A DNA stretch of 64,000 nt from Streptomyces sp. NBC_01381 (GTDB lineage Bacteria; Actinomycetota; Actinomycetes; Streptomycetales; Streptomycetaceae). The stretch is taken from positions 1,922,001 through 1,986,000 of the forward strand of contig NZ_JAPEPI010000001.1 of assembly GCF_026340305.1 (NCBI RefSeq), written 5' to 3'. A program made the translations under genes and the position numbers. Position 1 is the first letter of the stretch; each line of letters opens with the position of its first letter. Below the pieces are notes generated by a model that was not told the DNA's origin, did not search any database, and saw only the letters and a list, made by a program, of their open reading frames with translations. Of the stretch, positions 1 through 7,401 are shown one piece after another.

Positions 1-1291
1 CGACGAGGTTGGCGCCGAACGCGGGGATCATGCGGGTGGGGCCATAGCCGTCGGTGAGGACGACGTCGCCCTTGTGCAGCCGGCCCGCCGCCCAGGCGTA
101 GCTCGGCCAGCGCGGGGGCTGGTCGAAGCCGATGGGGTCGAGGGTGCGGGGGACGACGGCTCCCGCCTGGATCTGGAAGAAGCCGACGCAGGCGCCGAGC
201 GTCGCGGCTCCCGCCAGGGCGGCGCGTCGGGTGCCCCACGGCCGGGGGGCCGCCAGCTCGATGGCGAGGGCGAACTGCAGGGGGACGAGGGTGAGCCCCA
301 GGATGCGGCCGTAGGTGTAGTGGCCGCTGAGCCAGCCGTATGCGACGACCGCGAGCTCCAGGGCGAACATCAGGACCAGGGGGTCCTTGCGGTCCCTGCG
401 CCAGCGGAGGTACAGGGCGGGCAGGCCGAGGAGCGCCAGCCAGAAGCGCTGGGGCATCTCCGTGTAGAGCTGCCGGTGGATCCAGTCGACGGACTCGTCT
501 CCGACGAGGGAGAAGACGGAGAAGTAGGGCCAGGCGGCCGCAACTGCGGCTGCTGTCACGGCAGTTGCCGCCCAGCGCAGACGAAAGCTCGGGAGAGCGA
601 AGGCCACCACCCCGATCACCGCCGCCACCGAAGAGATCGGGTGCACCAGCAGGATCGCCCCGCACAGCACCCCGAGCCCTGCGTACGACGCGATCCCCCG
701 ATCCCGCGAGGTCAGCGACCCCGCCCAGGCCCACGCCCAGAACGCCAGGCCGATCGCGAACGTCGACGGGTAGGCGAGGTTGCCCGTCATCGACATCAGG
801 CCCAGATAGCCGCTCCACCACGCCATCCGGGTGCCCCACAGCACCACCATCGCGAACAGGGCGAGCACCGGCGCCCATTGACGAGGTGTCAGGACCTTCA
901 CGAACCGGCCGATGCCCGTGATCAGCACCAGCAGATTCAGCGGCCCCGCCAGCTTCACGACCTCCCAGCCCGCGAGCCCCGTCACCCGCGCGAAGACGCC
1001 CTGTGCCACCGCGTACGGCGAGTAGTACGGGCTACCCGCGCCCGGCAGGTCCGCCATCGGGTGGCGGGGGTGCAGGAGGTCGGCCTTGAGGCGCTCCACG
1101 ACCGCCGCGTGCTGCCCGAAGTCGCAGCACATCGGCACCCGCCAGAAGGCGAGAGACATCACCAGCCAGAAGAGCCCACCGAAGACGACGTACGGGCTCG
1201 GCCGCCACCGCCTGCCGCCGTACAGGGCGGTCGCGCCCCGCAGCGGCCGGCGGGTGCGGCCCCCGGTCGCCGTGGTCGTCGTGGCCGTCAT
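1..1291 (-). CDS. Polytopic membrane protein, GT-C glycosyltransferase-like (3' end cut off)
   Basis: At least 430 codons read leftward from ATG at 1291 and run off the left edge. The protein has many hydrophobic segments separated by short charged loops. A first extracytoplasmic loop contains acidic and histidine residues (CCDFGQHAAVVERL), as in polyprenyl-phosphate-sugar dependent GT-C enzymes. Its start overlaps the stop of the upstream GT2/TagF-like gene by 4 bases (ATGA), so the two are translationally coupled. By context it should add a sugar on the outer face of the membrane or act in export of the same polymer. The family call is inferred from topology and neighbours, since no diagnostic domain could be confirmed. 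It is missing from simple ORF lists only because it has no stop inside the window. Confidence 0.75.
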   Translation of the reverse strand, partial: MTATTTTATGGRTRRPLRGATALYGGRRWRPSPYVVFGGLFWLVMSLAFWRVPMCCDFGQHAAVVERLKADLLHPRHPMADLPGAGSPYYSPYAVAQGVFARVTGLAGWEVVKLAGPLNLLVLITGIGRFVKVLTPRQWAPVLALFAMVVLWGTRMAWWSGYLGLMSMTGNLAYPSTFAIGLAFWAWAWAGSLTSRDRGIASYAGLGVLCGAILLVHPISSVAAVIGVVAFALPSFRLRWAATAVTAAAVAAAWPYFSVFSLVGDESVDWIHRQLYTEMPQRFWLALLGLPALYLRWRRDRKDPLVLMFALELAVVAYGWLSGHYTYGRILGLTLVPLQFALAIELAAPRPWGTRRAALAGAATLGACVGFFQIQAGAVVPRTLDPIGFDQPPRWPSYAWAAGRLHKGDVVLTDGYGPTRMIPAFGANLV

Positions 1292-4200
1292 CGCATCAGC
1301 CTCTCCGCGACCCGGCCCGCGGCCCGCCCGTCGTCGAGGTCGCAGTAGGCCTCGCGGAACGCCGCGTACGCTTCCGCGTGCCGTGCGGTGATCGCGTCCA
1401 GGTCGCGCAGGGCCTCGACGACCTCGCCGGTGGAGGCGAGCAGCGGTCCCGGGGCGCGGGTCTCGAAGTCGAGGTAGAAGCCGCGGACCGTGTCGCGGTA
1501 GTGCTCCAGGTCGTAGGCGTGGAAGAGCATCGGCCGTCCGGTGTGCGCGAAGTCGAACATCAGCGAGGAGTAGTCGGTCACCAACACGTCGGCGATCAGG
1601 AGCAGTTCGGTGGTCCGGGAGTGCGAGGAGACATCGCGTACGAAGGGCGCGTCGGCTCCCGGCAGGCGGCCCGCCGTCAGCGGATGCTTGCGCACCAGCA
1701 GGACGTGGTCGTCGCCGAGCACGTCCCGCGCCGCGCGCAGGTCGAGCGCGGGCTCGTAGCGGAACCGGCCGGGAGAGCAGGCGAGATGGTCCCGGTAGGT
1801 CGGCGCGTACAGGACGATCCGCTTGTCGGGCGCGATGCCGAGGTCACGGCGGACGCGCTCGGCGGTCTTGTCGCGGTCGTCGGCGAAGAGCAGGTCGTTG
1901 CGCGGTGAGCCCGCCTCCAGGACCTCGCCCTCGTAGGCGAGCGCGCGTCCCAGGTGCGGGGTGGAGAAGCGATTCGGCGAGACGAGCACGTCCCACTGAC
2001 GGGAGAGCCTGGGCAGCGCGTCGAGGTGGCCGTGGTCGGCGTAGAGGGTGTCGGTGAGGTCGGTGCCGATGCGCTTGAGGGGCGCGCCGTTCCAGGTCTG
2101 TACGACGGTCTGCCCCTCTCGCCTCTCGAAGAAGTCGGGCAGATGGCCCGCCGTGACGATGCGGCGGCAGCGGGCGAGCGCCTCGTACCAGTCGGCGCTG
2201 TGCTCCTCCACGCCCTTCGCGTCGATGGGTACGCGGGTCTGCTGGTCGTGGGTGACCCACAGGTGCTCCACGTCGGCGCCGCGCCGCACCAGCTCCTCGT
2301 GGACCGCGCGCGGCGAGTCCCCGTCGAAGTAGAGCACCGCGTCCCGCAGCGGCCGGGTGCGCTGCTGCGGATGGTGCGCGGTGCGCAGTTGGTGCTGCCG
2401 GTAGGCGCCGCGCTCGTCCCGCGCGAGCACCGACCCCGCCTCGACGAGCAGCCGGTCGCCGAACCGCCGGTCGACGGTGAACTCCCGCCCGTCGACGGTC
2501 CGATGGAGCGGAAAGCCCGCAGAAACGGAGGCAAGCAGCCGCACGGGCACACCGTCCTCGGCGCGCGTGCCACCTTCGACGTGGCTCCCGCCCTCGCCGG
2601 GCGTCTGGCTTTCGGCGCGGGGCCCGTCCTCGTCGGGTGTCCGGTCTTCGGTACGGGGCTCGCCCTCGTCGGGCGTGCGGTCTTCGGCGCGGGGCCCGTC
2701 CGTGGCGGGTGCTGCGTCCGTGGCGTGCGTTCCGTCCTCGCCGGGCGTTCCGTCCTCGGCGTGCATTCCGTCCGTGGCGTGGGGCTTGTCCTTGGCGTGC
2801 GTCCCGTCCTTGGCGTGCGTTCCGCTCTGGGCGCGGGGCCCGTCCGTGGCGGGTGCTGCGTCCTCGGGGTGCGTCCCGTCCTCGGCGCGCGTCCCGTCCC
2901 CGGTGTGCCTCTCGCCCTCGGCCCCCGCCCCGTCCCGCCAGGCCCCCCGCTCCCGCAGGAACGCGTACCACCGCCCCTCCCGCAGCACCCCGCCCCCCGG
3001 CGTCACGACCGCCCGGAAGCGTCCCGTGTCGCGCTCCGTCGGGATCGTCAGTTCCTCGTCGCGGCCGCTGTGCCGCAGGATGAGGTCGGCCTCGCCCCAG
3101 CTGGTGTCGGACACCGTGCCCTCGACCGTCAGGGTGCCGTCCGCGGCCCAGGCGATCCGGTCGGCGATCGGCTGCCGGGTCAGCTCGACGACCAGCTGGC
3201 CCAGGTCGTTGGCGGAGGCGCACAGCTCGCGGCCCGCGCGTGACGCGTACCGTCCCGGGGGCAGGGCGAGGGCCGCCGCCAGGGACTTCAGCTTGCCGTC
3301 CGGGAGGACCAGGTTGGCCTGCCAGCGGTCGCCGTGCGGGGGCTCGACGCCCTTGGGGGCCAGGTGCGGGGTCGGCGCGACGCCCTCCAGATCGGCGATG
3401 CGTACGCGGACGTCGAAGCGGTCGTCCGTCAGCGTGACGGGGTAGTCGAACTCGGCCGCCGCGTGCTTGTGGGTCAGGCGCAGGGCCGTCGGGCGCAGCC
3501 GGCCGGGGAGATGGCCGCTGAGGACCACGGACTCCCCGTCCCGGTGATGGGCGTCGACCCGTGCCACGTAATCCTGGATGCGAAGGACAAGGCGCCCCTT
3601 GCTGAAGCCGAGGACCAGGCGCAGCCCTTCGCCCAGTTCGCGTACGACGGACTGGGCGGACGAGCCGTCCAGGGGGCGCACGGCCGCCCGCCGCACCGAG
3701 CGGTGGCCGGCGACGACCACGCCGAGCAGCCAGTTCCCCGGGCGCCACTTGCCGCCGGTTTTCAGCTGCTCCGGGTCGATCGTCAGCTCGAACCCGGAGA
3801 GGTCGTAGCAGTGCAGCTGCTGCCGGGAGTTCTCGGTGGCCTGCGGCGCGGCGACCGTGCGGCAGACGACCTTCCTGAACTGCCCTTTGCTGTGCGCCGA
3901 CTTGAGGATCGCCGCCTTCACGGAGTGACCGGGGCGCGTCGCCTCCAGGTTGCGTACGTACGCGTATCCGCTGATTCGCAGGAGGCCGTCGTCGCCCCAA
4001 CCCGCCTCACTCACCCGGGAGATGACCGGCAGCTCCCGCCGCCCGAGCCGGGCCAGCTCCTGCGGCACGCGGATGTGACCGCCCGAGCTCTTCGGGTACG
4101 CGGCGCTGCGCCGCAGCACGCCACGGACCTGGAAGGCGCTTCCGTTGCGCTGCTCGAAGGTGAGCAGATCGATCAGGTCCTCGGTGCGTCCTTCGCGTAC

Positions 4201-5118
4201 GAGATGCCATTTGACGCGCAGGGCCACCGGGAGCCCCGCGATGACGCCCGGGTCGGCGCGGCGCACGAACGCGGCGGCGTCCTTCATGAAGGCGGCGCGG
4301 TACTCGGGGCCGCCCATCGGCAGGCCCTCCAGGAAGTACACGAAGTCGTCGCGCAGGCAGGACACGTCGTACGTCCTGCGCATCTCGGGGTCGTGCTCGG
4401 CGAGGAACTTGCTGACGTGCGCGCAGGCGGCGATGCGGTCGCGGACACCCTTGACGTCGGTGCGCCGCCGGGTGATGGAACCCTCGCGCACCCGCCAGTA
4501 GTAGACGTGGTCGGACAGGACGTCCACGGCGCCCGCGAGGAAGTGCGCGGGGATCATGACGGGGGTGTCCTCGTAGAGCTTGCCCTCGGGGAAGGTGAAG
4601 CCGTGCCGGTCCCAGAAAGCGCGGCGGAAGACCTTGTTCCAGGCGACGCGGTCGGCGAGCAGGTCCAGATCACGGCTGATGTGGGTGCGCGAGCGCGGCT
4701 CGGTCAGCCATTTGTACTGCCAGGCCTGTTGCCGCCCGCGTTCGTTGAGCCGCCAGACGTTGCCGCTCGCGAAGTCGGACCCGGTGGAGTCCAGGCTTGC
4801 GGTCATCCGCGCGTACGCGTCGTGCGGCACGATGTCGTCGCTGTCGACGAACGCCAGGTACTCGGCGGTCGGGTTCGCATGCCGCACCCCGGTGTTGCGG
4901 GCCGCGCTGAGCCCCGCGTTCGGCTGGCGCACATAGACGAACCGCGGATCCTTCGCGGCGAACTCGCGGGCGATCCACGGGCTGCCGTCCGTCGAGCCGT
5001 CGTCGACGAGCACGGCCTCCAGGTCGGCCATGGTCTGCCCGGCGATCGACTCCAGGCACTCTTCCAGAAACTCTTCGACGTTGTAGATGGGCACGACCAC
5101 GCTGAGACGGGGCTGCAC
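1288..5118 (-). CDS. GT2 glycosyltransferase fused to CDP-glycerol glycerophosphotransferase-like domain, His-to-Asn variant
   Basis: 1276 aa from GTG at 5118, chosen because GAAAGG lies 9 bases upstream and the next residues start the GT2 fold (QPRLSVVVPIYN); an in-frame ATG at 5169 would add 17 unlikely residues. Residues 1-250 are a normal GT2 domain with VDDGSTDG and the metal-binding FVDSDD. A beta-rich spacer follows, then a low-complexity tract at about 728-855 made of six-residue units like THAEDG. The last ~400 residues are a TagB/TagF-like domain. Its key motif reads WNGAPLK near residue 1005 where the other four copies here have HG; the second conserved His (VRKHP, near 1143) is kept. 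In TagF these His residues are required, so glycerophosphotransfer is doubtful while the GT2 half looks intact. Stop overlaps the following membrane gene. Confidence 0.9.
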   Translation of the reverse strand: MQPRLSVVVPIYNVEEFLEECLESIAGQTMADLEAVLVDDGSTDGSPWIAREFAAKDPRFVYVRQPNAGLSAARNTGVRHANPTAEYLAFVDSDDIVPHDAYARMTASLDSTGSDFASGNVWRLNERGRQQAWQYKWLTEPRSRTHISRDLDLLADRVAWNKVFRRAFWDRHGFTFPEGKLYEDTPVMIPAHFLAGAVDVLSDHVYYWRVREGSITRRRTDVKGVRDRIAACAHVSKFLAEHDPEMRRTYDVSCLRDDFVYFLEGLPMGGPEYRAAFMKDAAAFVRRADPGVIAGLPVALRVKWHLVREGRTEDLIDLLTFEQRNGSAFQVRGVLRRSAAYPKSSGGHIRVPQELARLGRRELPVISRVSEAGWGDDGLLRISGYAYVRNLEATRPGHSVKAAILKSAHSKGQFRKVVCRTVAAPQATENSRQQLHCYDLSGFELTIDPEQLKTGGKWRPGNWLLGVVVAGHRSVRRAAVRPLDGSSAQSVVRELGEGLRLVLGFSKGRLVLRIQDYVARVDAHHRDGESVVLSGHLPGRLRPTALRLTHKHAAAEFDYPVTLTDDRFDVRVRIADLEGVAPTPHLAPKGVEPPHGDRWQANLVLPDGKLKSLAAALALPPGRYASRAGRELCASANDLGQLVVELTRQPIADRIAWAADGTLTVEGTVSDTSWGEADLILRHSGRDEELTIPTERDTGRFRAVVTPGGGVLREGRWYAFLRERGAWRDGAGAEGERHTGDGTRAEDGTHPEDAAPATDGPRAQSGTHAKDGTHAKDKPHATDGMHAEDGTPGEDGTHATDAAPATDGPRAEDRTPDEGEPRTEDRTPDEDGPRAESQTPGEGGSHVEGGTRAEDGVPVRLLASVSAGFPLHRTVDGREFTVDRRFGDRLLVEAGSVLARDERGAYRQHQLRTAHHPQQRTRPLRDAVLYFDGDSPRAVHEELVRRGADVEHLWVTHDQQTRVPIDAKGVEEHSADWYEALARCRRIVTAGHLPDFFERREGQTVVQTWNGAPLKRIGTDLTDTLYADHGHLDALPRLSRQWDVLVSPNRFSTPHLGRALAYEGEVLEAGSPRNDLLFADDRDKTAERVRRDLGIAPDKRIVLYAPTYRDHLACSPGRFRYEPALDLRAARDVLGDDHVLLVRKHPLTAGRLPGADAPFVRDVSSHSRTTELLLIADVLVTDYSSLMFDFAHTGRPMLFHAYDLEHYRDTVRGFYLDFETRAPGPLLASTGEVVEALRDLDAITARHAEAYAAFREAYCDLDDGRAAGRVAERLMR
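2551..2935 (-). repeat. Coding low-complexity repeat inside the first GT2/TagF-like gene
   Basis: About 128 codons built from an imperfect 18-base unit encoding variants of T-H/R-A-E/K-D-G, with longer duplicated blocks (AAPATDGPRA occurs twice, near 2690 and 2830). It sits between the beta-rich spacer and the TagF-like domain. The tract is hydrophilic, rich in Asp, Glu, Gly, Thr and His, and has no counterpart in the other four fusions in this window. It looks like a recent in-frame expansion by slippage or unequal crossing over. Confidence 0.85.
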
Positions 5119-5304
5119 GGCGACCGGCCTTTCGTACGCTCCCGGGGATGGGAGTAAGCAGGGGAGCAATCATGGGAGTACGGGCGTATTCATACCTTTT
5201 GCCCCCTTCGGGCCCCTTCTCGTCAATCCCTTTGCCTTCCTTCACTCCAATGAGTGAGGCAGGGTCTTCGACAGGCCGTGTCCGGCTGGCTACCGTCAGT
5301 GCCC
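5119..5304. promoter_or_regulatory. Divergent promoter region between two GT2/TagF-like genes
   Basis: 186 bases between divergently read starts (GTG 5118 minus, ATG 5305 plus). It is locally less GC-rich than its flanks (around 5170-5250, with runs such as gtattcataccttttg), as expected for promoters. No confident -35/-10 pair or operator could be assigned by eye. Confidence 0.4.
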
Positions 5305-7401
5305 ATGTCGCGCTTCTCGGTTGTCGTCCCCGCCCATCGCGTCCAGGGCTACCTGCGGGAATGCCTGGACTCCGTGCTTGACCAGAGCTTCGGTGACCTG
5401 GAGCTGATCGTCGTGGACGACGCGTCGCCCGACGCCTCCGCGGCGATCGCCGCGGAGTGTGCGGAGCGCGACCCGCGCGTGCAACTCGTCCGCGCCCCCG
5501 CGCAGGCCGGACCCGGCCCGGCCCGCAACATCGGCGCGGACCGCGCCACCGGGGACTATCTGCTCTTCCTCGACGGCGACGATCTGCTGCTGCCGGGCGC
5601 CCTTGAGGCGATCGCGGCCGCCCTCGACCGGTCCGGCGACCCGGACGTGCTGCTCACAGGACACGACCGCGTCGACTGGTGGGAGAACGTGCGCGCGGGC
5701 GGCGACGACCCGGCCGGCGACCCCCTGGCCGTCACCGTGGCCGCCTGGAACCGTGTCTTCCGGCGCGTCTTCTGGCAGCGCCACCGCCTGACCTTCAGCG
5801 ACGGGCCGTACGAGGACGTGATCCCCGTACACCGCGCGATCCTCACGCCGGGCGCCCGCGTCGCCGCACTCGACGAGCCCTGTGTGCGCTGGCGCGAGCG
5901 GCGCGGCGGCAGCTTCGCCAAGTCCCCGGGGCGGGCGCACTTCGCGGTCGTCGGGCGCTACGAAGAGCTGCTCGCCGCCGCCGACCCGGCGGGCCGCGAG
6001 CGGCTCCTGCCGCATGCCGCCGCGCATCTGCTCGCCGTGCTCGACGACCCCGGCCGCATCGCGCCGGGCGACCGCCGCGACTTCTTCCGCGCGGCGTCCC
6101 GCCTGTACCGCACCTACGCGGCCGCGCCGCCCGCCGGTGCGGGCGAGAAGGCCCTGGCCGCCGCCTCGTTCGCCGCCCACGAGGCGCAGCGCAAGCGGGA
6201 GTCCCGGCGCGAGGGCGTCGTCCGGCAGCTCAAGCGCCAGAAGAAGAAGCTCCGCGCCCGCGCCATGCGCGTCACCTACCGCACCGACCTGAGGCGCCCC
6301 CTCGACCCGCGGCTCGCGGTGTACGGCGCGTACTGGAACCGCGGCATCTCCTGCAACCCGGCCGCCATCCACGCCAAGGCCCGCGAAATCGCCCCGCACA
6401 TCAAGGGGGTGTGGGTCGTGTCGAGCCGCAACAAGCACCGGGTGCCCGCCGGTGTCGAGTACGTCATCGAGGGCTCCCGGCGCTACTGGCAGACGATGGC
6501 CCGCGCCACCTACCTGATCAACAACTCCAGCTTCCCCGGCGGCTTCACCAAACGCCCCGGCCAGGTCTACCTCCAGACCCACCACGGAACCCCGCTCAAG
6601 AAGATGGGCCTCGACCAGCGCCGCTACCCGGCGGGCACACACGGCATCAGCTTCCAGAAGGTCCTCGACCACACCGACCAGTGGGACCTCAGCCTCTCCG
6701 CCAACCCGCACTCCACGGAGATCTGGGAGCGGGTCTACCCCTCGACGTCGTACGAGGCCCTGGAGACCGGCTATCCGCGCAACGACGTCTACTTCACGGC
6801 AGGGGAGAGTGAAGTCGCCTACATCCGCGAGGCGTTGGGGGTCGCGGACGGCCGGACGGTGCTGCTCTACGCGCCCACCCACCGCGACTACCAGAAGGGC
6901 TTCCTGCCCCGCGTCGACCTGGAGCGCTTCGTGCGCGCGCTCGGCCCCTCGTACGTGGTGCTCGTGCGCGCCCACTACTTCTACGGCGCCGAAGCGGGCC
7001 TGCGCGCTCACCCCCAGCTCATCGACGTCACCGGGCACGCACGCGTGGAGGAGCTGTGCCTGGCCGCCGACGCCCTGGTCACGGACTACTCGTCGCTGAT
7101 GTTCGACTACGCCTGCCTGGACCGCCCGATCATCACGTACGCCCCCGACTGGCAGGCGTACCGGCTGGCCCGGGGGACCTACTTCGACCTGCTCTCCGGG
7201 CGGCCGGGCGAGACGCCGGGGGCCGTGGCCACCACCGAGAAGGAGCTCACGGACCTCTTCCGCGGCGGCGGCTGGGACACGGCCGAGGCGACGGAGCTGC
7301 GCGCGGCGTTCCGGGCGCGGTTCTGTCCGTACGACGACGGGGGCGCCGCCGAGCGGGTGGTGCGGCGGCTGTTCCTCGAAGGTCAGGCGCCCCGCTCGTA
7401 G
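5305..7401 (+). CDS. GT2 glycosyltransferase-CDP-glycerol glycerophosphotransferase fusion (short form)
   Basis: 698 aa from ATG 5305, chosen because the GT2 fold starts immediately (MSRFSVVVPAHRVQGYL); an upstream in-frame ATG at 5254 adds 17 residues without support. The GT2 domain (1-230) has VVDDASPD and the metal-binding FLDGDD. After a basic helical linker (~290-340), the TagB/TagF-like domain (380-695) keeps both conserved His motifs, HHGTPLKKMG near 426 and VRAHYF near 554, and a VTDYSSLMFDY motif. It should build or extend a polyol-phosphate or glycosyl-phosphate polymer from a nucleotide-activated polyol. It lacks the long beta-rich spacer of the 1288 and 14489 proteins and most resembles the 23023-25302 protein. 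Its last 19 bases overlap, tail to tail, the Stealth-family gene on the other strand. Confidence 0.92.
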   Translation: MSRFSVVVPAHRVQGYLRECLDSVLDQSFGDLELIVVDDASPDASAAIAAECAERDPRVQLVRAPAQAGPGPARNIGADRATGDYLLFLDGDDLLLPGALEAIAAALDRSGDPDVLLTGHDRVDWWENVRAGGDDPAGDPLAVTVAAWNRVFRRVFWQRHRLTFSDGPYEDVIPVHRAILTPGARVAALDEPCVRWRERRGGSFAKSPGRAHFAVVGRYEELLAAADPAGRERLLPHAAAHLLAVLDDPGRIAPGDRRDFFRAASRLYRTYAAAPPAGAGEKALAAASFAAHEAQRKRESRREGVVRQLKRQKKKLRARAMRVTYRTDLRRPLDPRLAVYGAYWNRGISCNPAAIHAKAREIAPHIKGVWVVSSRNKHRVPAGVEYVIEGSRRYWQTMARATYLINNSSFPGGFTKRPGQVYLQTHHGTPLKKMGLDQRRYPAGTHGISFQKVLDHTDQWDLSLSANPHSTEIWERVYPSTSYEALETGYPRNDVYFTAGESEVAYIREALGVADGRTVLLYAPTHRDYQKGFLPRVDLERFVRALGPSYVVLVRAHYFYGAEAGLRAHPQLIDVTGHARVEELCLAADALVTDYSSLMFDYACLDRPIITYAPDWQAYRLARGTYFDLLSGRPGETPGAVATTEKELTDLFRGGGWDTAEATELRAAFRARFCPYDDGGAAERVVRRLFLEGQAPRS

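Noticed and set aside
74..1348. Long plus-strand ORF rich in Arg, Gly and Pro
   Set aside because: It is the antisense shadow of the membrane protein gene on the minus strand (1-1291). Its composition is that of a wrong frame and it has no ribosome-binding site.
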